A stretch of 64,000 nucleotides of DNA from Phalacrocorax aristotelis (Eukaryota; Chordata; Aves; Suliformes; Phalacrocoracidae), in NCBI RefSeq assembly GCF_949628215.1, contig NC_134279.1:78002830-78066829 (forward strand), in the 5' to 3' direction. This document shows, in pieces, positions 34,372 to 46,232 of the stretch. A model generated the notes under the pieces. The model was not told the origin of the DNA and searched no databases. It saw only the letters and a list, made by a program, of their open reading frames with translations. A program made the translations under genes and the position numbers. How positions within the stretch are numbered: position 1 is the stretch's first letter; each line of letters begins with the position of its first letter.

Positions 34372-36510
34372 AATCAAAGCAAAAAACCTGTTATAAAATT
34401 ATTTACATTCTTATTGGAAGCCTGTTTGTCTCCACGCAAGTCCTGATCTTGAAGTCCTTGGTTAAATTTTAATTAATTCTTTCCTAAGTGTTTTTTTTTC
34501 CATCATGTCCTTGTCATCATCATTTCCTTCCAGTGATGTTCATGAGTAGTTGACCATGGGATGACAGAAGTGGGAAGCTGGTTCCAAAAAGTGTCACTTT
34601 ATGGCTGTGGGCATTAAGTGCAAACTGAATAAGACCTGCAGATGGTGTTTTGTGTAAAGTGGAATTTTTCTGATGAAAAAATGGTTCTGCAGATGGAACA
34701 GGTGCAACATCAAACCGGGCACTTTGCAAGTGAGATTAAGTGGAATTCCTACATCAGGATAAATTAATTAGAGTAAATTAGTCTACTTAGTTAAAAATCA
34801 GAAAATGTCTGCAGTGATGGCAGCAGGTGGATATGAGATGATTCTGTGCCAGAAGCCAGTTGCACTAGTCTGGTGCATTGGCTTTGTGGCTTGCTCTAAC
34901 TGAACAAGGAGTTTCCAGGGAGGGGGATCCACCTTTGCTCACCTTCAGGGTGAGCTGGGGCTCTGATGCCTTTCAGCACCTGCCTTTCAGCTAATGTTGG
35001 TGCTTAATCAATTTTGCATTGAGCAAAAAAAGGAATAGTCAATGGATCAGCTGCCAGTGGGAAGCCAATAGAGCCAATGAAAAATCTAAAGGCAATGGTT
35101 GGATTTCTAAATGAAAAAAAGTCTTTGCTGTTTGCCCACCTGTCTCAAAATCCAGCTGGTTTGCTCCATCCCTTCAGTGGCAGCCGAGAGATGGAAAGGG
35201 CCGGTTTGTTCAAGAATCCCCTACCTGCTCCTCAGCAGAATAACAAGAAAACAAAACATCTTTGACATTTCTCAGTGATTTTGCTTATGTTTCTCCACAT
35301 CTAAGATGAGTTCACTGAAACCAACACCTGCTCTTTAGGAGCTGTTAAGCTAGGCCTTTCTGTTTGTCCATGAGGTGTCCATCTGATGCCTAGTGTGACA
35401 ATCCATGTTGGTTCAGTTCCTAGCACGAGGATCAATGTCAACCTGTAACACAAAAACCTTCACTCAGGAGACAGAAGTCATGGGAGGGATGCGAGTGAGG
35501 ACAAATTTATCCTTTAGTGGCATGTATTGGGGCTGCAGGAGGAGGTGAGGAGGCACTGGTGGTGTTTTCCTAACATCCTGATCAGCTTTGATGAGTTGTG
35601 AGAATATCATCCCAGCTAGGTATATCACACTAACAATACACCCATTTCCCAGTGATGATTCCCAGTCATCGTCCAAGCACAGGACTTGGAAAAGGCAGCT
35701 AAGAAGGAAGTTTCTTCCCCCTGTGTGTGTCCAAAAACTACATCTCCATCCAGCCTGCAGCACCAGCGAAAACATGGGCGATGACTGTGGTGCAGCTGCT
35801 GTGTCTGCTATGTGAACAACCAATGCCTATCTCCTGCCAGGAGAGAAAACCTGTATTTTGCCCTGGAAGGAGAGTTCAATTCCAGTTCAACCCAATTTAT
35901 CAGGTGCAGTTTGGGGCAAAACACACACTGAACACCTGCAGGCTGTCCAGGGCCCTTTTGCTTGTGGGAAGGGATGGGGAAGAGATGGGGATGGAGTGGC
36001 CAGAGCCTGTAGTGCTGGATTCTTTTGCAGAGGTGTGAGGATGGGGATAGCCATTGGGACACCCAAATTGCCCCTGCACCTGTTGCTCCCCCAAGGCAAC
36101 TTTCCAGGCAGGATGACTGACATCTTTCTGAGCCCACCTAAACCTTTGGCCCTGCCAGTCACCTTGTGGTCCCTTTGGCCATGTTTGTAAGGAAAGGGAA
36201 CAGAGCCCTTTCCTTGCTCCTCCATCCACCCAGCCAGGGCAGCCATGAGTGCACAACCCACCAGGACATCCCCAGCAGGATGCTGACACCCGTCCCCAGG
36301 AAGGGGCTGGGAGGGTGCTCATTAGCATGGAGCACATCTCAGGAGTCACTCAATGGCTCCGAGCCTGCGCCCTAGCCCAGCTCCATTCACCAGCATCAGC
36401 ACAGCCTTGGCTTGTCCTGTTGCCCACTTTCTACCAGGGCTTGCGTGTTTTGGAGGCTTTCATCCCTTTCTAGCAACAGTGAAGGGGTTGATGATAATAA
36501 TGAGGAGGCC
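34372..36510. other. Intergenic region between convergent SMYD1 and FABP1
   Basis: About 2.1 kb separate the tails of the two genes. It may hold the distal 3' UTR of SMYD1. I see no exon, repeat family or RNA gene. The overlapping frames of 60-150 codons at 35.5-36.4 kb reflect GC-rich composition, have no recognisable domain and occur on both strands at once. Confidence 0.6.
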
Positions 36511-36533
36511 TTTAATAGAAATTTTACTTTAAT
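36511..36533 (-). terminator. Candidate poly(A) signals of FABP1
   Basis: On the minus strand, ATTAAA occurs at 36533-36528 and again at 36516-36511, about 45 and 60 nt after the FABP1 stop codon. A 3' UTR this short is usual for FABP1 mRNAs. No AATAAA is seen nearby. Confidence 0.45.
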
Positions 36534-36576
36534 GGACACATTTTACACAGTAAAATGATTGGTGTATGCAGGGTGT

Positions 36577-36627
36577 CTAGATTCTCTTGCTGATTCTCTT
36601 GTAGGTGAGGTCTCCCATGGTCAGTGT
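36577..36627 (-). CDS. FABP1: FABP1 exon 4
   Basis: The 51-nt exon follows CTCTTTCAG on the minus strand. It encodes [16 protein letters not shown] (112-127) and TAG. It carries the ligand-binding R122 and S124. Confidence 0.96.
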   Translation of the reverse strand, partial: TLTMGDLTYKRISKRI

Positions 36628-39600
36628 CTGAAAGAGAAATGGAAAGTGTTAGCTTTACATCATGCTTGGCTCTAAACTCTACTTGGAAAGGATCTGGTCT
36701 TGCAGTTCAAAACAGGACTGTTCCCCAGTCTCTCTCCTATAAAATGAATTATTAAAACTTTGTATTTCTTCATGAATACCCCAAAGCAGGTAGGGATAAT
36801 TTGGCGTCACTCAGCTGGGATCACTCTGCTGCACCTCTCTTTTTTGAAAGCGCCAGGCCCAGCCACAAATGTGGGTGGGTGAGAACATGCCCTCATTGCA
36901 TGAAACTTTGATCAGAAATACCTATTGGGGTCTCAAAGAACACTTTTTGGGTCAAAGTATAACAAAAAATTGCCTTCAGTGCCTGGCCAACTGACCAACT
37001 TTGGCTACAGAGCCTGAGGGCGAGCATGTGCTTGTCTCCAGCACCTCTCTAAGGTCACCAGCATCTCTGTAGGCTTTGTAGGGCCAGAACCCTGAAGGCA
37101 CTGTATTGCACTGTTACTCCAGCCATTGCCCCATTCTTCTACACTTACACTGATGATGGTGTCTCCGCTGAGTTCGGTGACGGATTTCAGCCCTTTCAGG
37201 TTTGCAACCAGTCTGTTGTTACCCTCCATCTGAACAATAGCCTGGTAGAGAGGGGAGGAGACAGAGGCATTCATGTTATCACTGCAGACCATATCAACCC
37301 CTGCATTTTGTCCTTTCCCTTCTGTACTGAGTTGCCACTCTCCCGTCAGCAAGCTCTTTGGAGCAAGATGCTCCCTCGGAGCTTTCCTGGGAGGAGGAGG
37401 AGAGAGGGTTGTGCTGGTGGTGACTACAACACAGCAAGGGTATGGATGCTTACTTTGGGCTCTACAGGGGTGCTTACTTTGGGCTCTACAGGGGTGCAAT
37501 TTTGCTGCCATACCTACCTCTCTCCTCTCCAATTAGAGAATCACTCATGGCTTCTGCACTGTTGGATGCCAGAGCATCAATCCTTGGCATCACAGCAACA
37601 TGAGTTTTGGGGGAGAAGAAGGAAGGCTTTTCACCCTGCCAATGCTGGTGCCTTTGTGCAGCCCTGATGCTCCTTGGGGCAGCTCTTCATGCAGCACCAA
37701 GACCAAGAGGACCTGCGTGCCTCCAAGGAGAGGACTGCAGAGTCACCTGAACTGAGCCAGGTCGTGCCATGTTGTTTCTTCTCCACCACCCACCTATTGC
37801 ACATTGCAGCAGCAATCTCTGTTGGGTTGGGGTGATGGGGAGCTAGGCAACAGCGTGGGGCTGGGGGTAGTCTCAGTCAAGGTGGGAAACAGTTTAAGGA
37901 GCTTTCAGAAACACAGTCATGGCTGCAAAGCTCTCAGGGGGATGGGCATATCTTCTGTCTCTGACCCCCGAAGGAGCTGCACGTCTAGAAAGGCTACAGA
38001 CAGCACCAACAGCCAGGGAAGCTATCACTGGGCATTGAAATTACTCAGATAAATAACCCAGCAAAAACCATTTCTGTTCATCTGTCTGTCCAGCTGTAAG
38101 ACATCTTCGTCTGTGCTTGAGTTGCTGATTTATGGAGGGCAAAACTCTTCTAATAGCCATTTCCCCCTAGTTTATGTGCAAGCGACTTCAGCAATGCTGG
38201 AAATCATGATACAGGCGGTACGTCTATCAGAGCCCGATGCACAGGGGCATTTTTGCTGATCACTCCTCCTGCTTTCAAAAGTCCCTGCAATATCACCTTC
38301 TCCCAAGGTAGAGGTGAGAGGCAGTATTTGCCGGTGGCCCTGTCTTGACATTTTATGAACCATTGGAAACTAATGTCCAGGAATGGGAGCTGACCCAATT
38401 TCAAGGGTGATAAATCCTCACCTTGACAAATCATCTCACCCAGTGTCAACAGAAGCAGTGGGAAAGGCTATCAAGGAAGCTAACAGGCACTGGGACTTAA
38501 AAGGAGATATTTATTGTTTTATGATTCATTGGCTGACTTTCCTGAACTACCTTTAAGTCAACAAAATGAAGGTGGGGGTACGTTTTGTGTTGCAACATGA
38601 CAGAAAGTCAACCCTTTTCCACCTCAAATCTTTCAGAGCTTTTGCTGTCAGAAGGATTTAGCAAAGCATCTCTATCCACCTTTTCCAACCGGGCTATTAA
38701 AACACTGGCTTCCAGTGTTTTCCAAACTAGCTATTAAAATAGCTTTAGAAATGCAAGGCTTCATCTGCAGAAGTGCTGGCTGGGGAGCTTGTACAGTGTT
38801 TTGTAAAAGTGGAAAGGGGAGGTGGGGGACTTCAGAGTCTTGGGCTCTGAGTTTCTTAAGAAGGTGGCTCAGAAATAGACTGTCATTTCAGAAATGTGTC
38901 CCTCAGCCTTGCTGAGGACCTACAGGGAGCAGGGCAGCAGAAGTCACACCTGCAGACTTGGTTTGAACAATTAGCCCCTTCCCACTATATTGAATCATGC
39001 ATGCAAACTGTGAGAAGCAGAACCAGGCTGGGAATTACTCAGGTCTTTGTCCTGTGTCAGCTTTAACACCCGTGGTCTTGTCGTTCCCTTTGGCCCAAGT
39101 GCAGGTGGAATGGCTGGAAAGGAAACTTAATGTCCCTGAGCCCCTGCAGCACTGGCAGAGGAGGAGCTGATCACTCACCTTGACTTTCTCTCCTGTCAGC
39201 AACTCCATCTCGCACTCTTCCCCAATGGTGAACTCATTGTGCAGCACTTTGGAGCCAGTGGTCACAGTAACCTTGAACTTATTCCCATCCTGCACAATTT
39301 CCGAGATGCTCTTGAGGTCCTTGCCCTTCTGGATCTGCTCATCGGGAAGCCCTGCCCAGGAACAAGAGATGTTAGGTGGACCTTGGAGCCAACTGTGGGC
39401 AGATTGCTGCTGCCGAATGAACACAGTGGGATTTGGGGACCCACAACTGGGAGAATTTCTGTTCTAGTGTGTAAAAGCCTTGCAAGGGTGATGGTTCCCC
39501 AAGGGCCACACAACCCTGAGTCTGCTGGGGAGGAAGAATTACAAATACTGTCATCCTGGGTTTGTGTGGGAAGTCGACTTCTCCCTTGTCTCACCAGCTT

Positions 39601-40455
39601 GGCTTGGAGCAGAACTACCTTTCTAACCAAGCATCAGAAGGGAAAAAGAATCCCTGTTTTCCTTCCTTCGCTGAGAGGCAAGCAGAGAAAATGGAATAAA
39701 TTGAGGCAGAAGGAGGGAACCAAGTGTTTTCAGACTCCCTCCAAACCAGCTCACTAAAGTCTTCTCCCAAAGCCTGAAGCTTATCTGAAAGATAGAGCCC
39801 TCTTTGGCACATAACTGTGCAGAAGTAGTCAAAGCCTCCTGAATTCCTGCAGGAGCACATTCCTTGGCACTGTCACTGCTGGAAATCTAGCTAGCCACAT
39901 TCATTATTAAGCATTTAAACAACCTGACTATTTTTCTGATGAATAGTGGGATCTGAGGCTTTGCAGCATCACCAAGCAGCAGCACAGTGGGCTGAGCAAT
40001 GTCCTGCTTACTCTCACATTCCACAGCCTGATGGGGCAGACCTGCAGTTGCCCTAAGCAGGTCCTGCTGGCTTAGCACATGTGTGCAGCACTGCTGTGCT
40101 GGCCCATGGCTCCAGAGACTGCTGGGACCATTTTCCTAAAAGCCATAAAATTTCACCCAGCACCTCTTGACCTCCAGTCACCAGCCAGAGAGATGCTTTC
40201 TATTCTGAGTTCACACCTCCATGCACAATGAATTTACAAAAACCCAACAATAGCAAGATGACAGACAGAAATAGGAAATCTGAGAAATATTTTCAGTCTA
40301 CATCATCATCACATCAGCACAGTTGGACTCCCGAATATCAGTGGGATCCGCAGAGGCAAAGCAGCAGATGGCACATGCAGGCACTTACCAATGGCTTTCA
40401 TAAAAGGCTCAAAATTTTCCTGGGACTGGAGTTCGTACTTTCCGGTGAAGCTCAT
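36577..40455 (-). CDS. FABP1: FABP1, liver-type fatty acid-binding protein, complete
   Basis: Four minus-strand exons (40455-40389, 39351-39179, 37241-37149, 36627-36577) give 67+173+93+51 nt, which is 127 aa plus stop. Length and the 173-nt and 93-nt internal exons match mammalian FABP1, and the layout is the classic four-exon plan of the family. The protein is a cytosolic 10-strand beta barrel that carries long-chain fatty acids, acyl-CoA and bile-acid-like ligands in hepatocytes and enterocytes and delivers ligands to PPAR-alpha. The N-terminal family signature G-x-Y/W with NFE is seen in [19 protein letters not shown] (residues 5-23). Ligand-carboxylate residues S39, R122 and S124 are present, and the C-terminus YKRISKRI is typical. 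Residue 111 is Ser where human has Asn, a conservative change in the pocket. It is not the avian liver-basic paralogue FABP10, whose N-terminus differs. Confidence 0.97.
37149..37241 (-). CDS. FABP1: FABP1 exon 3
   Basis: The 93-nt exon follows CTACCAG and ends ATCAGT before GTAAGT. It encodes residues 81-111 ([20 protein letters not shown] and so on), beta strands of the barrel. Confidence 0.96.
37447..37494. repeat. 24-bp tandem duplication in FABP1 intron 2
   Basis: Two adjacent identical copies of a 24-bp unit beginning TGCTTACTTTGGG lie at 37447-37470 and 37471-37494, and a third copy starts with TGC and then diverges. Perfect identity suggests a recent duplication and possible length polymorphism. 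Confidence 0.9.
39179..39351 (-). CDS. FABP1: FABP1 exon 2
   Basis: The 173-nt exon follows CCTGGGCAG and ends GTCAAG before GTGAGT. It encodes residues 23-80, the helix-turn-helix lid end ([11 protein letters not shown]) and the first half of the barrel, with ligand residue S39 in KSISEIV. Confidence 0.97.
40389..40455 (-). CDS. FABP1: FABP1 exon 1
   Basis: It starts at ATG 40455 (A at -3) and runs 67 nt to GCCATTG before GTAAGT. It encodes [22 protein letters not shown] with the family signature, and the Gly23 codon is split. Confidence 0.97.
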
Positions 40456-40518
40456 GATGGAAAGGCTGTCTGTGCTCCCAACACAAGAGAAGGTGCCTTG
40501 CTGGTAAGCAGAGCTTGG

Positions 40519-40525
40519 TTTTATA
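40519..40525 (-). promoter_or_regulatory. FABP1: TATA box of FABP1
   Basis: TATAAAA on the minus strand lies 64-70 bp before the FABP1 start codon, implying a start site near 40490 and a 5' UTR of about 35-40 nt. Family members have the same compact TATA-driven promoters. Confidence 0.8.
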
Positions 40526-40582
40526 GGTCCTTCTGCCCTAAAAGTTGGTTGGAGGTAAGATGATGTAATTTTTTTATGGCCA

Positions 40583-40600
40583 TGTTCAAACATTAACATA
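40583..40600 (-). promoter_or_regulatory. HNF1/FOXA-like element of the FABP1 promoter
   Basis: On the minus strand the word GTTAATGTTTGAAC contains an HNF1 half site (GTTAAT) overlapping a forkhead-like TGTTTGA. It sits about 95-110 bp before the predicted start site. Mammalian Fabp1 promoters carry an HNF1 site at about that distance, so the position fits a liver/gut gene. The second HNF1 half is imperfect. Confidence 0.35.
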
Positions 40601-40699
40601 AAACTGGGCAATGGTCAGCGATAAATTGATCTACATTTTACAGACCGCAATTTACAAAGTGGGGGCAGGGAAAATCCCATAAACCTGTTTTATGGAGGT

Positions 40700-42834
40700 A
40701 GCAACGTGGCATCCATAAACAAATTATAGAAATATAATTGTGCAGAGAGATTAATGATCAGAGGAACGAGCCAAGTCATCTAATCAACTTGCAGTCTGGA
40801 AGTACACATCTGGAAGAGTGACTAAAAGACTATGGTGTGCCCTGGAGCTGGTGTTTCTCCTCTCTGATATGTGCACACTGGGTCTTTAGCACTGGCATGA
40901 AGGGTAGTGGCTGCACGCTGGCAGGTACTAACTTGCTCACACCTTCAGATGTCTTGTGGTCCTCTGTTATGGTGGGTTTTGGTATAACCCAGATGTAGCA
41001 GTAGTCACAAAATCATCATTGTTCCCTAAGGAAAAAACACAACTCAAAATCAAATCCTGGGTTTGAACTGGCCTGTCCTGGAGAATGCAGTTTAACTCAG
41101 ACTCCATTGCTATGGCCTTGCCTCCAGAAAGGGGTTTCATGTGGATAGACGGACCAGTGCCATTAGTGATCAACCAATGCTATTGCCAGAAGCCACGGCT
41201 AAAAACCCTTTTCCTCTCCTTTCCCCAGAGGAGCCACAGTCACTCATGTACTGAAGGAGCATCCTGGCCCTTGGAGCTGCGTTTCTCCCAAATGGCACAT
41301 CAGAAGCAGGGCCAGCAGCAGCCTCCAAGCTGAGCCCAATTCCTTCCTCCAAAGCAAGACTCGGGACTGGGGTCCTCTCCCAGTGTGGTCCCCGTGGCTG
41401 AGCGTTCCCGGTTGCTGCACGGTGTCTGAGCATTTATCCTCTGGGTCTGGACTCCCAGGCTCAGCTTCTTGCTTTCTTCTCAACCTCTGCCTCAGTGAAT
41501 TCTTCCTCCCTCCCAAAGTCACCAGCTCAGGGACTTTCCCCCTTTTCACTCATATGCCTTCTCCTCTTTGCAATTCTTCCATTCTGCCTTCTCATAGCAT
41601 CTTTGGTCTGTTTTTAAAGTAAAATCACAGATAAGTGTGATAAAAAGATTTGTCTCCTTCTATCTGTGAGATGCTGCCAGAGCCCTCTGCAGCCACCCGT
41701 CCTGCTCCTGCAGGCTCAGCCTGGAGCTGCCACCCGCCTCCGCTTGTGTGCCGCGCCGGTGCACAGTGACGCTGCCGGGGCCAGATTCAGCCTCAGTTTC
41801 TGGTTAATTAGTACAGGCAGTGTCTGCCTGACAAGGCAAGAGAGAGAAAACCTTTGCTCTTCAGTGGGCAAAGTTGGCTGGGGGTGTCCATGGGGGAGAT
41901 CCCCCCTCTGCATCATGGCAGGGGCTGGGCAGATTCAGGGAGTGCTCAGTGGGCAGATTCAGGGGGAGTTGATTCAGCACTTTGTTCAGAGTGCTTTTCA
42001 GCTTTTTTCCCTTTTATCCTGGGCTTCCTAACAGGACTGACATCACCTTAGGAACTGCATTTCATTTTTATCTCTACCCTGGGTGAATACCCTGGGGTCA
42101 CACAGGCCTGTGCTGCCACATGTCCCATTTCAGTATCTTCTTCATGGGGACAGGGTGATTGACCTCTCTAGCCAGGTCATGGCAGCAGCTGGAGCTGGCA
42201 GCTCCCGGCATCCCACCAGGTAGTATCTTTGAGCCATGGACCACCTGGAAGCATATGTGTGCCTCCCACACATCCATGGCCTGGACTTCTGGCCACTTGT
42301 CCAGGCAGTTTGGGTCCCCTCTCTTTGTATGATGGGGAGAGAGATTCAGACTTGAAAAAACACCTAAATGTTTTTTGCCTGAATCATTTTGGAGCCTGGT
42401 GCTCCCAATGCACCATGGGGTGATTGATCACCATGGGAAAGCTCCAGCTCTGCGTGGCTCATTTTTCCCCCTCTGTCATCAACTGGCGCAGCCTGGAGTT
42501 GTGGTTTCCATTCATTTTTCAGTGGCCTGCATTCGGCCATGTCTGTGCACATCCCACTGCTGGGGCAGATGCCCAGTTCTCACCCATTTCCATGTGTAGG
42601 CTAGGGAGAAGGGGTGGCTTCTAAGTCAGTAGGGGGAGAACTTTCTCAGGTAACTTCAGCTGCTTGCAGTGCAATGACTACCTCTGAGCTGATGTCTAGA
42701 TGAGCTAAAGGAGAGAAATAGGAGATACACAACATAACTAGTGTCCCAGGGCTGCCTGCGCCCCTCTAGGCTCTTCAGAAGAAGCCTACATGACTAGGGC
42801 ATTTGTAAATGCTTCATATTAGTGAAGATGGAAG
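40700..42834. other. Intergenic region upstream of FABP1
   Basis: About 2.1 kb contain no recognisable exon or repeat. More distal FABP1 regulatory sites could lie here. Open frames near 41.2-42.6 kb occur on both strands and look compositional. Confidence 0.5.
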
Positions 42835-43119
42835 GAATTACCCAAGGGAATGGCAGGGAGATGTGCCAGGGGAGGGTTAGGTTGGGTGTTGGGAAAAGGT
42901 TCTTCCCCCAGAGGGTGATGGAGCACTGGAACAGGGTCCCCAGGGAGGCATCACGACACCAAGCCTGATGCTATTCAAGAAACACTTGGACAACGCCCTC
43001 AGAGCCATGGTGTGAATTTGGTGTGTCCTGTGCAGGGACAGGAGTTGGACTTGATGATCTTTGTGGGTCCCTTCCAACTCAGGACATTCTGTGATTCTAT
43101 GATTCTATGATTCTATGAA
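42835..43119 (+). mobile_element. CR1 LINE 3' fragment
   Basis: About 285 bp match the CR1 3' end: AGGTTCTTCCCCCAGAGGGT, a TTGGACTTGATGATCTTTGT core, then three ATTCTATG-type tail units ending at about 43119. It is 5'-truncated, on the plus strand and non-functional. It belongs to a different subfamily from the copy that follows 135 bp later. Confidence 0.92.
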
Positions 43120-43254
43120 TCCAATTTTAGGTGCCTGAAGGAGCGCCTGGTATTATCCCTGACTCCCCCATCTCAGCCACTGCAGACTTCCCAGGACCCC
43201 AGTCTCCATACCAGCTTGAAAGGAGATCAAACCACTGGGCTAATGAGACCTGAG

Positions 43255-43668
43255 CCTTATGAGGAAAGGCTGAGAGACTTGGGTTTGTTCAGCCTGGAGA
43301 AGAGAAGGCTGAAGGGGATCTCATCAATGCTTATAAATATCTAATAGGTGGGTGTCAGGAGGATGGGGCCGGACTCTTTCCAGTGGTGCCCAACGCCAGG
43401 CCAAGGGGCCACAGGCACAAGCTGGAACACGGGAAGTTCCACCTGAACATGAGGACAAACCCCTTTGCTGTGCGGGTGCCAGAGCAGGGGCACAGGCTGC
43501 CCAGAGAGGCTGTGGGGTCCCTTCCCTGGGGACATTCACCCCCCGCCTGGACGTGGCCCTGTGCCCCTGCTCTGGGGGTGCCTGCTCAAGCAGGGGGTGG
43601 GACGGGGTGAGCTCCAAAGGCCCCTTCCAGCCCCTGCCATTCTGTGATTCTTTGTGATTCTGTTTCTT
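43255..43668 (+). mobile_element. CR1 LINE 3' fragment
   Basis: About 415 bp align by eye with the intronic SMYD1 copy at 16681-17120 over nearly the whole length, with the same GAGGAAAGGCTGAGAGACTT start, the same GGTGCCCAACG block and the same GTGATTCTTTGTGATTCTG end. Plus strand, 5'-truncated. Confidence 0.92.
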
Positions 43669-44794
43669 TTTCTGACCACCTCAGTGGAGAAAAAATGACA
43701 ATCTGAAAACAGGACCTGAACAACAACCTAAAACTACTAACAGTAATATATTTTTAGTATTTATCTGTAAGATTGGGAAAAGCCTACCAGATTTTGTCCC
43801 ACAAACTTTTAAATGGTTATCATGCCTGGTCTGTGCAGCTGAACCATTTAGAAAACCACCAGAAATTGGGTGAGAACTCCTGGGCAGGCCAGGCTTCTAA
43901 GGTTTAGATGTCATGCACCAAATGTTAAAAGGAGAATATAATTCTTCAGGACTCTCTTGGTAGTTGGCAGAAATGGGCAACTTATGACAGAATTCACCCC
44001 ACTTGGGACACAAGTTGTTTTCTGCAGATAGCCTCTCCTCTCCTCACTTACTGTGCATAGATATAATACATCTATGCTCCCAACTTCAGTGCATTGGATA
44101 AATGTAAACTATCACTGCTGGCAGGTTTGGAAATGCAACCAACTGATTTCTGATCAATGATCAAAAATAAAACCCCTTTGTTTTGTCTGCAAGTATTCTG
44201 CTGGACTTGTGTTCTTTCACTTCCCCTAGTAAAGAAATGCAGAAGTTGTTCTTATAAAAAAAAGAAGAAATCCGTACTGAATGAAATTTGGCCAGGGTAA
44301 TTATTATCTAGCCAGGCCTACAGAGCAAACAGCAGGTGAGATAAACTTAATCTCAATAGCAAAGTTCAGAATACTTGTACATCTCCCCACCAGAATACAG
44401 GATCTTTTAAAACATGACATCACTTTAACTTTCCAGGGCCAAGATAATACACGATTTGCATTAGCACAAGGCCGAGTCAGCTGACCATTTGATTAAAACT
44501 AAATCCATACCCTAAAGCCTGGACCTGGTTTGTAGAAAGAGAAAAGGCACGGATCATTTCCAAAAATTATTGAGGAGGCTGCTTCTTGTGGGAAGCCAGC
44601 AGGGACTTCCGTGTTTAAGTTGCTTTGAAAATAAAGTGTAGGATCTTAGAAGCTTGTCAGAAAAAAGGACACAAGTGTTGCTTTTTGCACCTGAATCAAA
44701 GATATGGACACACAAAACTTGTCATCTTCCTCCTAGCCATGGAGATATCCAAATTCTCTGTGTCCCAAGGTGACGAATCAGAGAAAAGCTGCTT

Positions 44795-44945
44795 GGGAGG
44801 TTGGGAGACCTCTGAAGGTCTCCGGTTCAACCTCCTGCTCAAAGCAAGAACATCACCAACACCAGATCAGATCAGCTGTGGCTTTGGCCATATCTCAAAA
44901 CCCAGCCCCTCCGCCTCTCTGGGTACCCATCCTGGGTCTCCACCA
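44795..44945 (-). mobile_element. Old CR1 LINE fragment
   Basis: On the plus strand it reads AGACCTCTGAAGGTCTCCGG, TTCAACCTCCTGCTCAAAGC, then a diverged ATCAGCTGTGGC segment. This is the reverse complement of the CR1 3' region. It is more diverged than the other copies, and the right boundary is approximate. Confidence 0.65.
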
Positions 44946-45792
44946 CCCACCTCTCGAAGAAGTGCTCAACCCAAACCTCCCAAAGGGCAAGTTGTGGCTG
45001 GTGCCTCATGTTATAACACCTGCCATAATCAAGAAGAGTTTGGTCCCATCATCTCTGTAGCTGCCCATGGAACAGTTGCAGTTTGTTATCACCTTCCCTC
45101 AACCCTTCCATGTGATTCCTGGTCCTGGCTCTCATGACCTAAACACTTTCCCTCAAGGGAAACTACCCTCCTACATTCACTGCTTCTTGATGATTTGGAT
45201 GTTTTGGTGGAGAATAGGATTTTGAGTCTTAGGGATCTTGCAGCAAAAATCTCTCTGCCTCCTCCAGTTTGAACCAAAACTTTGGTTTAAGCTCTGAACT
45301 CTGAAAAGGACTTCACAGCCAGAGCCCTGTGTTGGGAGAGGCACTTTGCTGTAGCCCAGGATGGGGTACCTGGTAGCCTTTGTGGAGGTCTGGGAATGTC
45401 TTTATGCACCTCTGCCTCTTCTCTCACTCTTCTTATCTATCCTACCAGTGACTGCCCAGACTTTGTGAAGCCTCTGGTTTCACCTCAGTGCTTTGGGAAG
45501 CTGGGACTAGGTTCTACACTAGGATTTTCTTAGCCAAAATGTGAAAGGCTACAACCCAGGGCTTTTGCTGATTCAGTCATGGATTTCTCCAGTGCAGGTC
45601 TGGTTGGTCACCCCAAAACACCTAGTCATTTTTTGAAGACCTTGGTCACAAGCTTGTCAATCACACATCTCCAGATGGGCTTCCCTCTGTCTCAACCCAT
45701 ATAATTGCTCGGGGCACCCCTGTTTCTGCTGTGCTTGAACCTGGGAACTTGGTCTGCTGCCCGGTTTTCACATATTTGGTCTGATTATTTAT

Positions 45793-46232
45793 AATAGAAT
45801 AGAATAGACTCATCAAGATTGGAAAAGAGCTGTAGGATCATCAAGTCTAACCATCAGCCCAGCACTACCATGTCTCCTAAACCATGCCCTTAAGTGCCAC
45901 ATCTACACATCTCTTAAATACCTCCAGGGATGGTGACACAACCACTTCCCTGGGCAGCCTGTTCCAATGCCTGACCACTCTTGCAGTAAAGAAATGTTTC
46001 CTAATATCCAACCTAAAACTCCCCTGATGCAGCTTGAGGCCATTTCTTCTCATCCTATTGCTTGTTACTTGGGAGAAGAGACCAACACCCACCTCACCAC
46101 ACCCTCCTTTCAGGCAGTTGCAGAGAGCGATAAGGTCTCCCCTCAGCCCCCTCTTCTCCAGGCTAAACCCCCCCAGCTCCCTCAGCCGCTCCCCAGCACA
46201 CTTGCTCTCCAGACCCTTCCCCAGCTTGACCC
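45793..46232 (-). mobile_element. CR1 LINE 3' fragment
   Basis: About 440 bp are in reverse orientation: AATAGAATAGAATAG tail remnant, ATGGTGACACAACCACTTCC, CTGGGCAGCCTGTTCCAATG, then GTCTCCCCTCAGCCCCCTCT and TCCAGGCTAAACCCCCCCAG. The minus strand corresponds to the CR1 3' end and resembles the end of the 48.2-51.2 kb element, so they may be one subfamily in inverted orientation 2 kb apart. Confidence 0.92.

Noticed and set aside
35808-36375. Overlapping frames of 70-150 codons between SMYD1 and FABP1
   Set aside because: They occur on both strands at once in GC-rich sequence, with no domain, no promoter and no splice partners.
39239-39757. 172-codon plus-strand frame
   Set aside because: It overlaps FABP1 exon 2 in antisense and has no recognisable domain; the minus-strand reading is unambiguous.
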